A stretch of DNA of 10,949 bases from Chloroflexota bacterium (GTDB lineage Bacteria; Chloroflexota; Dehalococcoidia; SZUA-161; SpSt-899): contig QLUN01000016.1 of assembly GCA_018725455.1 (NCBI GenBank), positions 1 through 10,949 of the forward strand, in the 5' to 3' direction. Shown here piece after piece: positions 1 to 5,116 of the stretch. The first letter of the stretch is position 1. Every line of letters starts with the position of its first letter. The notes below the pieces were generated by a model, which was not told the DNA's origin, searched no databases, and saw only the letters and a list, made by a program, of their open reading frames with translations. A program made the position numbers and the translations under genes.

Positions 1-786
1 TGGGGCATCACCCAGTCGGGCGAGACCCTCGATACCCTGCGTGCCCTCAAGAAAGCCAGGGAACTTGGATGTGCGACGCTATCCATCACCAACGTTCCCG
101 GAAGCAGCATCACTCGCATTGCCGACCAGGTCTTTTACACCCGGTCGGGACCAGAGTTAGGGGTAGCGGCAACCAAGACCTTTCTCGCTCAGTTAGTGGC
201 ACTTTATCTGTTGGCACTGTCCCTGTCCCCACCGGATATTATGATCGGTGAAGGCTTGATAGAGGGGTTGAGGATCCTTCCCTCAAAGGTTCAGCAGGTG
301 CTTGATGATGCGGAAGAGATTATCCCACACGCCAGGCACTTATCGCGACATGATAATGCCTTTTTCATCGGACGCGGAATCAATTACCCGGTGGCTATGG
401 AGGGGGCTTTGAAGGTGAAGGAGATCTCCTATATTCACGCCGAAGCCTATCCTGCGGGAGAACTCAAGCATGGTCCATTCGCCCTGCTTCGCCCGAGCAC
501 ACCAGTTGTCGCTATCACAACGAGGGATGATACCTACGAGGCGATGCTGACCAGCATAAAAGAGATAAAGGCCCGGGGGCCACAGGTCATCGCGCTGGCT
601 GAGGAGGGCGACGAGGATATCGAGCAGTTTGTCGATGCGGTCATTCGCATTCCACCGATTGACCCTTTATTCTCCCCTTTCTTGAATTCGGTGGCGCTGC
701 AACTGCTGGCTTATTATACGGCCAAAGAGCGTGGTTGCTCCATCGACCTGCCGGCTAATCTGACCAAGAGCGTAACCGTGCCGTAA
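1..786 (+). CDS. glmS: glucosamine-6-phosphate synthase (isomerizing), 3' part
   Basis: The gene is cut by the left edge; frame 1 is open from base 1 and gives 261 residues before a TAA stop. GlmS makes glucosamine-6-phosphate from fructose-6-phosphate and glutamine in the cytoplasm, the first step of UDP-GlcNAc supply for the cell wall. The visible part holds the end of the first SIS domain (ITQSGETLDTL near the start, then GPELGVAATKTF) and the whole second SIS domain (GRGINYPVAMEGALKVKEIS, then AGELKHGPFAL). It ends in the family's usual tail, LTKSVTVP, whose lysine matches the conserved C-terminal catalytic lysine. The N-terminal glutaminase domain lies outside the window. The ATG at 196 is internal and is not a gene start. 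The gene converges on pyrE. Confidence 0.95.
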   Translation, partial: WGITQSGETLDTLRALKKARELGCATLSITNVPGSSITRIADQVFYTRSGPELGVAATKTFLAQLVALYLLALSLSPPDIMIGEGLIEGLRILPSKVQQVLDDAEEIIPHARHLSRHDNAFFIGRGINYPVAMEGALKVKEISYIHAEAYPAGELKHGPFALLRPSTPVVAITTRDDTYEAMLTSIKEIKARGPQVIALAEEGDEDIEQFVDAVIRIPPIDPLFSPFLNSVALQLLAYYTAKERGCSIDLPANLTKSVTVP

Positions 787-789
787 TGA

Positions 790-915
790 CTGCGGGAACT
801 GGCCGAGCGCAAGGAAGCGCTGGCAGGACTGGTGCCGGGCAATCCGAAAATGAAGACGGACCCGGCCAGGTGCCGAGCGCTTGCTGTCTCAGTTTACTGA
901 TCTGAACCTGATCCA
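790..915 (+). pseudogene. degenerate coding remnant, possibly IS1634/IS4-type transposase C-terminus
   Basis: Directly after the glmS stop, an open frame without a start codon reads LRELAERKEALAGLVPGN, then PKMKTDPAR. At about base 871 the sense appears to jump by one base, after which the frame reads AERLLSQFTDLNLI and runs towards the pyrE end. Joined, the two pieces resemble the tail of IS1634/IS4-like transposases as I remember them (a GNPK-T-P-AERLL pattern); this is recall, not a search. There is no start, no terminal repeat and no other part of the element. It could also be the relic of an unrelated gene. Confidence 0.4.
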
Positions 916-1491
916 TCATTTGCCCCTCTTCTCACGTGCGCCCTGGCATACTTCTCCCTTATTGTCGGCCCGCAGCAGAGCAGTGAAGTTGTAGCCCCGC
1001 CGCCGCAATTCATCAGCACCGCCCTGGTTCCGATCGAGGAGAACCACCACCTGCCCCACCCGGCACCCCTCCGCCTCCACCGCCTCAATAGCCCGGAAGA
1101 CCGAGCCCCCGGTGGTAATCACATCATCGACTATCGCCACCGTGCCCCCTGGCGGAAGGTGACCCTCGATGTATCGCTTAGTCCCATGCTGCTTGGGCTG
1201 CGTCCGCACCATAAAAGCGGGGATAGGTTTACCCTCCAGGTGGCTCACCAGGGCCACCGCCGCCACGATGGGGTCGGCCCCCATAGTGGGCCCGCCAATG
1301 GCATCGATCCCGGAGCCTTGCACCAGCGCAAACACCGTCTTGCCCACCAGGTAAGCCCCCTCCGGCCAGAGGGTGGTCTGTCGGCCGTCGAAGTAATACG
1401 AACTCTTCAGCCCCGAAGAGAGGGTGAAATCACCATACATCAACGACCTCTCTTTCACAAGCTCCAGCAGCCTTTCGATATCGCTTGCCAC
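916..1491 (-). CDS. pyrE: orotate phosphoribosyltransferase
   Basis: PyrE joins orotate to PRPP to give orotidine-5'-phosphate, the fifth step of de novo UMP synthesis. The product is 191 residues from the chosen start, close to the usual bacterial length. Visible motifs are the substrate-loop region RTQPKQHGTKRYIEG (residues about 96-110) and the PRPP-binding signature VAIVDDVITTGGS (about 118-130). I chose the GTG at 1489-1491 because a perfect Shine-Dalgarno, AAAGGAGG (1497-1504), stands 5 bases before it. The in-frame ATG at 1522-1524 would add 11 residues, but it lies inside an inverted repeat and has only a poor ribosome site. The gene is last in the obgE-nadD-pyrE series and ends facing glmS and the remnant. 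TGA stop. Confidence 0.95.
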   Translation of the reverse strand: MASDIERLLELVKERSLMYGDFTLSSGLKSSYYFDGRQTTLWPEGAYLVGKTVFALVQGSGIDAIGGPTMGADPIVAAVALVSHLEGKPIPAFMVRTQPKQHGTKRYIEGHLPPGGTVAIVDDVITTGGSVFRAIEAVEAEGCRVGQVVVLLDRNQGGADELRRRGYNFTALLRADNKGEVCQGAREKRGK

Positions 1492-1496
1492 ATCCG

Positions 1497-1504
1497 CCTC
1501 CTTT
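1497..1504 (-). promoter_or_regulatory. Shine-Dalgarno deciding the pyrE start
   Basis: AAAGGAGG on the minus strand lies 5 bases before the in-frame GTG at 1489-1491. It favours that codon over the ATG 33 bases upstream. Confidence 0.7.
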
Positions 1505-1509
1505 GCACT

Positions 1510-1578
1510 TAAGCGTTCCACCATCAGCGGTCAGCACCTTCGCGGCGACACCTTAGTGCTGACTGCTGAACGCTTACT
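1510..1578. repeat. imperfect inverted repeat with GCTGACT-type heptads before pyrE
   Basis: The left arm (1510-1537) begins TAAGCGTTC and ends GGTCAGCAC. The right arm (1556-1576) begins GTGCTGA and ends GAACGCTTA, so both ends of the arms pair. The right side is also three consecutive 7-mers: GCTGACT (1558-1564), GCTGAAC (1565-1571) and GCTTACT (1572-1578). The left arm has the complementary CAGCGGT and CAGCACC units plus about 7 extra bases, as if one unit had been gained or lost. It fills most of the nadD-pyrE gap and covers the alternative pyrE ATG. It has no U-tract typical of a terminator. Confidence 0.6.
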
Positions 1579-1604
1579 ACCGGCATCTGAGGATGCCTGC
1601 CCCT

Positions 1605-2207
1605 CTATGGAGAATAGAGCTCCTGTTCATAGATGTACCTCTCCACCTCGGGTGGCACCAGGTAGCGAATTGAAACCCCCGCCCTTACCCGCTCCCGGAT
1701 TTCTGTCGAACTGATGCCGATTTGCGGCACATCGACGCACCTGACCCGCGATGAAATCCCCGGAACGACCGGGTGCAGTGCCTCAAGATACTCCCGGCGC
1801 GAGTTTGGCCGCCTCACCACAATGAGCTGGCACAATCCCGCCAGCCTCACCGGCTCTTTCCAGCGATGAAGCTCCACCAGGGCATCAGGACCAATAATAA
1901 AGTACAGCCTCACCTCGGAACCGTATTCATCCCTCATCGCAGAGACGGTGTCAACGCTGTAAGACGGCCCCGACCTTTCCAGCTCTGCCAGAGAGACCTC
2001 GAAATAGGAGTTGGAATCTATGGCCAGCCTTAGCATTGCCAATCGGTGTTCCCCGCCGGTGATCACCCTATCCGCCTTGAGCCAGGGCTGCCCGGCAGGA
2101 ATAAAAACAACCTTCGAAAGCCCTAGTTTACACCTCACCTCTTCGGCGATGATGAGATGCCCCAGATGAACTGGGTCGAAGGTTCCCCCAAGCAAACCTA
2201 TTTCCAT
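1605..2207 (-). CDS. nadD: nicotinate-nucleotide adenylyltransferase
   Basis: NadD adenylates nicotinate mononucleotide with ATP to give deamido-NAD in NAD synthesis. The product has 200 residues, normal for the family. The nucleotidyltransferase signature GGTFDPVHLGH sits at residues 7-17. SYSVDT (83-88), GPDAL and HRW follow, then ISSTEIR (165-171) and the RYLVPPEVERYI tail typical of NadD. I start at the ATG at 2205-2207, because the signature then falls at the usual distance from the N-terminus and AAGGTGAG (2212-2219) provides a ribosome site. An in-frame ATG at 2243 would overlap the end of obgE and add 12 residues without support. The gene lies 32 bp after obgE, an order common in many bacteria. 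TAG stop. Confidence 0.95.
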   Translation of the reverse strand: MEIGLLGGTFDPVHLGHLIIAEEVRCKLGLSKVVFIPAGQPWLKADRVITGGEHRLAMLRLAIDSNSYFEVSLAELERSGPSYSVDTVSAMRDEYGSEVRLYFIIGPDALVELHRWKEPVRLAGLCQLIVVRRPNSRREYLEALHPVVPGISSRVRCVDVPQIGISSTEIRERVRAGVSIRYLVPPEVERYIYEQELYSP

Positions 2208-2239
2208 CGTTCTCACCTTGCTTGGTGATTGGCCACTAA

Positions 2240-3244
2240 TCACTCGCTCTCATCCAGCATTGCGGCGGCCCTGGTTATCAGTTGAGGCAACCCCTCCCCG
2301 CTTGCCGCCGAGATGAAATAGAGGGGAGACTCAATCCCGGTAAGGACTTTCGCGATCTCCGGCAGTCGCTCACGAACACCAGGAATATCTATCTTGTTCA
2401 CTGCCACGATCTGCGGCTTATCCTTCAAGCAAGGGTTGAAAAGGAGAAGTTCCTCGTTTATCTCCTCTAAGTCCGAAACCGGGTCTCGGGTGGTCCCATC
2501 AATGATGTGAATCAGTATCCTGGTGCGCTCAATATGGCGCAGAAAATCATGCCCCAGTCCATGCCCCTTATGTGCCCCTTCAATCAGGCCAGGGATATCA
2601 GCAATCACAAAGGCACGAAAGCCCAACTCAACCACACCCAGCTTCGGTTCAAGTGTGGTGAAGGGATAATCGGCGACCTTAGACCTTGCCGCCGAGACCG
2701 TATTTATCAGCGTCGACTTGCCCACATTCGGGCGGCCAATGAGCCCGACGTCGGCAATCAGCTTGAGATCGAGAACCAGTTTTCTCTCCTCGCCCACCCC
2801 ACCTTCTCGGGCGATTCTGGGAACCTGCTTGACCGAGGTCGCGAAGTGCTTGTTTCCCCACCCCCCCCTACCACCCTTTGCCACGACCAAACTTTGTCCA
2901 TCCGCGGTCAGGTCTCCCAGATCGACATCCTCCCCCACGCGGCGAACAATAGTCCCCACCGGGACTCTGATTACCAGGTCCTTTCCATCACTCCCGTGTT
3001 GCTGCTTCCCTTTACCCTTCCCCCCAGGTTGCGCCCTATAGTGCTTTCGATTCCTGAGGTGAATGAGGGTTGTCTTGCCCTGATCCGCGATAAGAACCAC
3101 ATTACCCCCCTTTCCCCCATCCCCACCGTCCGGCCCCCCAAAGGGGACGAACTTCTCCCGTCGAAAACTGACTGCGCCGTTACCCCCTCTGCCGCCGTAA
3201 ACATAAATCTCTATTTTATCTATCTTTGGTCGGCTTTGAGCCAT
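2240..3244 (-). CDS. obgE: Obg-family GTPase
   Basis: ObgE/CgtA is an essential GTPase that binds the 50S ribosomal subunit during assembly and links growth to the stringent response. The 334-residue product has the glycine-rich Obg fold (residues about 8-160, with GGRGGNGAVSFRREKFVPFG and GGDGGKGG). The G domain follows: G1 GRPNVGKST (170-178), G3 DIPG (216-219), G4 NKID (283-286) and G5 SAAS (312-315). The P-loop has valine where many Obg proteins have alanine. There is no C-terminal OCT domain, as in many short Obg proteins. ATG start at 3242-3244 with a purine-rich AAAGGG upstream. obgE often follows rpmA; here rplU-rpmA lie more than 7 kb away. Confidence 0.97.
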   Translation of the reverse strand: MAQSRPKIDKIEIYVYGGRGGNGAVSFRREKFVPFGGPDGGDGGKGGNVVLIADQGKTTLIHLRNRKHYRAQPGGKGKGKQQHGSDGKDLVIRVPVGTIVRRVGEDVDLGDLTADGQSLVVAKGGRGGWGNKHFATSVKQVPRIAREGGVGEERKLVLDLKLIADVGLIGRPNVGKSTLINTVSAARSKVADYPFTTLEPKLGVVELGFRAFVIADIPGLIEGAHKGHGLGHDFLRHIERTRILIHIIDGTTRDPVSDLEEINEELLLFNPCLKDKPQIVAVNKIDIPGVRERLPEIAKVLTGIESPLYFISAASGEGLPQLITRAAAMLDESE

Positions 3245-3307
3245 CAGTTTACCCTTTCCCAGTTTCTCGTTCCTCTCTGTGGACTCTGTGGAGAGTGATT
3301 ACCGGGT

Positions 3308-3352
3308 AAACACTTACTTATATTTATTATATCATTTAATAATCATAATAAG
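3308..3352. other. AT-rich tract, candidate DNA unwinding element
   Basis: Almost entirely A and T in an otherwise GC-rich window. It lies within the gap that holds the DnaA boxes and overlaps the putative obgE promoter. Confidence 0.5.
3326..3334 (-). promoter_or_regulatory. putative extended -10 promoter for obgE-nadD-pyrE
   Basis: On the minus strand this reads TGATATAAT, a TGn extension joined to a perfect TATAAT. No good -35 lies 16-18 bases upstream, which fits an extended -10 promoter. Transcription would begin near 3319, giving a leader of about 75 bases before the obgE ATG. The motif also falls within the AT-rich tract of the candidate origin, so base composition alone could produce it. 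Confidence 0.45.
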
Positions 3353-3523
3353 TCGCTGGGGGACTGGTAAGACTGGGATAAGTGGCGCTGGCAAAGATGA
3401 AAAGCGGCTCCAGTCCCGACCGGCGAGGAGGGATAAGTTGCGTAAAAACACCAACATTTTTGTAGGGGATTCCATGTAAGGGTTTATTTGTATCTGGAGT
3501 AACACCGGTCAGTTCCCTCGGGG

Positions 3524-3532
3524 TTACCCACA
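3524..3532 (+). promoter_or_regulatory. DnaA box, TTACCCACA
   Basis: One mismatch to the TTATCCACA consensus. It is the first of three boxes in the same orientation, with starts 20 and 21 bases apart, about two helical turns. Confidence 0.6.
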
Positions 3533-3543
3533 GTCCAGAGGGG

Positions 3544-3552
3544 TTATCCACA
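3544..3552 (+). promoter_or_regulatory. DnaA box, TTATCCACA
   Basis: Perfect consensus DnaA box between obgE and dnaA, the middle one of the set of three. Confidence 0.8.
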
Positions 3553-3564
3553 TAAATGAGGAAC

Positions 3565-3573
3565 TTATCCACG
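3565..3573 (+). promoter_or_regulatory. DnaA box, TTATCCACG
   Basis: One mismatch at the last base. It is the third box of the set and the closest to the dnaA stop codon. Confidence 0.65.
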
Positions 3574-3575
3574 GT

Positions 3576-3596
3576 TTTGGCGGGAGAGCCGCCAAA
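3576..3596. terminator. 8-bp hairpin immediately after the dnaA stop
   Basis: TTTGGCGG (3576-3583) pairs perfectly with CCGCCAAA (3589-3596) around a 5-base loop. It abuts the dnaA stop codon, a position that suits a dnaA terminator. Read in the dnaA direction it is followed by AACCG rather than a U-tract, so it may instead stabilise the mRNA 3' end or shape the origin. Confidence 0.4.
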
Positions 3597-4922
3597 TCAA
3601 CCCGTCTTCGAATAGAAGATTTCCTTGATTTCGAGGATGTCCCGCCGCAGAGCGGAGCTCGCCTCGATCTCCTGGGCGATCTTATTATAGCCATGGAGAA
3701 TAGTGCTGTGGTCTCGCCCGCCCAGCTCCCTCCCGATATCAGTCCAGGGAGATTCCATCTCTTCTTTCAAGAGATACATGGCCACCTGGCGGGCGAAGGC
3801 GATTGGCTTGTCTCTCCTCTTCCCCAGGAGCAGTTCCGGGGCAAGTCCGAAATACTCCGCTACGGTATTGATTATCAGTTCGGCGGTGAGGATTCGCCGA
3901 GACTCACTGGCCGCTATCTCCGCCAGTGATTCCCCGGCCAGTTCCGGTGTAATGGTAGCGTTGGTCAGTCGGGCATAGGCTATCACACGGTTCAATGCCC
4001 CTTCGAGCTCCCGGATGTTGTTTCGCACCCTCCGGGCAATGAGATGCAGCACGTCGAGCGGTATGGGGGACTTTAGCCCCTCCGCTCTGGCCTGGAGGAT
4101 GGCAACCCGGGTCTCGAAATCGGGGGGTTGAATATCGACGATAAGCCCCCATTCGAAGCGAGAACGCAGGCGCTCCTCAAGGAGTGCGAGCGCTTTGGGA
4201 GGCCGATCGCTGCTGAGTATGATCTGGCGGTTTGCGGTATGGAGATCATTGAAGGTGTGGAAAAGACCCTCCTGCGTCTGTTCCTTGCCGGCAAGGAACT
4301 GAATGTCATCAATGAGGAGCACATCGGCACCTCGATACTTATTGCGAAAATCCTCGGTGCTCCTCTCTCTGATGCCGGCGATGAAATCGTTGGTGAATTG
4401 TTCCGCGGTGACATAGATCACTCGCTGATCGCTTTGCAGAACGAATTGCTCTATGGCACGCAACAGGTGGGTCTTCCCCAGCCCCACCCCGCCATAAATG
4501 AATAGCGGGTTATAAACGCTCCCCGGGTTTTCCGCCACCCCCAGAGCGGCGGCGTGCGCCAGCCGATTGCAGCTCCCCACTATGAACGAGGAGAAGGTAT
4601 ATTTGGCGTCGAACGGACGGTTACTAACCGACCTCTCGTTTGCCGGGGATCGACGATTTTCTGCCTGGTGCCCCGGATAAACCTGGAACTCAACCTCCAC
4701 CGGGCTGCCGATAATGCCAGAGAGGGTCTTCTTTATCAAGTGGCGTAGTCGCCTCTCTAACCATTCGACGGTGAAGGTATTGGGTACCCCCACTACGAAC
4801 TCATCATTCTTGCAGGAGAGCCCGATGGTGTCCTTGAGCCAGGTTTGATAATTAGCCTTCGTTACCTGAAGTTGCAATACCCCCAGGGCCGCCTCCCAGA
4901 CTTCTTTGGCTGATCTACTCAT
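3597..4922 (-). CDS. dnaA: chromosomal replication initiator protein DnaA
   Basis: DnaA is the ATP-dependent initiator that binds DnaA boxes and opens oriC. The 441-residue product has all four domains. Domain I (about 1-80) includes NYQTWLKDTIG; domain II is a short linker (about 83-105). Domain III (AAA+, about 106-330) carries Walker A GGVGLGKT (144-151), Walker B VLLIDDIQ (201-208) and sensor I LSSDR (236-240). Domain IV ends with the DNA-binding signature GGRDHSTILHGY (401-412). ATG start at 4920-4922, with no convincing Shine-Dalgarno and no clear -10 upstream. Three DnaA boxes lie just beyond its stop. A heptad repeat element begins 37 bp upstream of its start, where a promoter would be expected. 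TGA stop. Confidence 0.98.
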   Translation of the reverse strand: MSRSAKEVWEAALGVLQLQVTKANYQTWLKDTIGLSCKNDEFVVGVPNTFTVEWLERRLRHLIKKTLSGIIGSPVEVEFQVYPGHQAENRRSPANERSVSNRPFDAKYTFSSFIVGSCNRLAHAAALGVAENPGSVYNPLFIYGGVGLGKTHLLRAIEQFVLQSDQRVIYVTAEQFTNDFIAGIRERSTEDFRNKYRGADVLLIDDIQFLAGKEQTQEGLFHTFNDLHTANRQIILSSDRPPKALALLEERLRSRFEWGLIVDIQPPDFETRVAILQARAEGLKSPIPLDVLHLIARRVRNNIRELEGALNRVIAYARLTNATITPELAGESLAEIAASESRRILTAELIINTVAEYFGLAPELLLGKRRDKPIAFARQVAMYLLKEEMESPWTDIGRELGGRDHSTILHGYNKIAQEIEASSALRRDILEIKEIFYSKTG

Positions 4923-4958
4923 AATCCATTAACCACTTGAACCGGTTGCACCGATGAC

Positions 4959-5034
4959 CAGTCGCCAGTCAATAGTCAATAGTCCGGGGGTGGGGAGGGG
5001 GACTATCAACTATCGACTATAGACTAATGAGTGG
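4959..5034 (+). repeat. heptad palindromic repeat element, dnaA-cca intergenic copy
   Basis: The left arm is phased in sevens: CAGTCGC (4959), CAGTCAA (4966), TAGTCAA (4973), TAGTC (4980). The centre (4985-5000) is GGGGGTGGGGAGGGG after a single C. The right arm is GACTATC (5001), AACTATC (5008), GACTATA (5015), GACTAAT (5022), then GAGTGG. The arms are imperfect inverted copies of each other, so the element could form a hairpin with a G-rich loop. It separates the divergent dnaA and cca starts. Read on the minus strand, its heptads present TTGACT hexamers that look like -35 elements for dnaA, but no -10 follows at the right distance. Confidence 0.75.
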
Positions 5035-5069
5035 CCCCGGTCAAGGGGTTTGGGGGACCAAGATTTTTA

Positions 5070-5098
5070 TTACCTTTCCGCATCGCTCATGTTATAAT
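5070..5098 (+). promoter_or_regulatory. putative sigma-70-type promoter for cca
   Basis: A perfect TATAAT at 5093-5098 follows a weak -35 (TTACCT, 5070-5075) at 17 bp. The start of transcription would be near 5105, only about 12 bases before the TTG start codon. This argues that the in-frame ATG at 5027, upstream of the promoter, is not used. Confidence 0.55.
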
Positions 5099-5116
5099 CG
5101 AGGAGGGGAGGAGCCG

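Larger units (their letters stand above)
3245..3596. other. oriC: candidate replication origin (oriC) between obgE and dnaA
   Basis: This 352-bp non-coding stretch directly follows dnaA in the direction of dnaA transcription. It combines a strongly AT-rich tract (about 3308-3352), a candidate duplex-unwinding element, with three DnaA boxes in the same orientation (3524, 3544 and 3565). The AGTC/GACTGG-rich part between them (3352-3480) holds an 8-bp inverted pair, GGGACTGG (3360-3367) and CCAGTCCC (3410-3417). It also holds two weak 6-of-9 DnaA-like sites built on GGATAAG. Bacterial origins commonly lie next to dnaA. Three boxes is few and the tract lies about 170 bp from them, so this remains a candidate. 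Confidence 0.65.

Noticed and set aside
787..915. Rho-independent terminator between glmS and pyrE
   Set aside because: Short GC stems such as AGCGC/GCGCT occur, but none is followed by a T-run on either strand.
2208..2243. ATG at 2243 as the start of nadD
   Set aside because: It overlaps the obgE end and puts the GGTFDP motif too far from the N-terminus. The ATG at 2207 has a ribosome site.
2222..2246. GTGATTAGTGGCCAATCAC palindrome at the obgE-nadD junction as a further repeat copy or terminator
   Set aside because: The stem is only 6 bp, there is no U-tract and no clear heptad phasing, so chance is a fair explanation.
2507..3298. Long open frame of 263 codons on the + strand opposite obgE
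   Set aside because: It is a shadow of the GC-rich obgE gene. Its translation has no recognisable domain, while the minus strand encodes a complete Obg GTPase.
4128..4505. Open frame on the + strand opposite dnaA
   Set aside because: It lies wholly within the AAA+ domain of dnaA, and its protein is a shadow with no family features.
4923..5000. dnaA promoter from TTGACT hexamers in the repeat
   Set aside because: No -10-like hexamer lies 15-19 bp downstream of any of them on the minus strand.
5027..5116. ATG at 5027 as the start of cca, adding 30 residues
   Set aside because: The ATG lies in the repeat element, upstream of a perfect TATAAT, and has no ribosome site. The TTG at 5117 has a strong one, and the family motifs then fall at normal positions.
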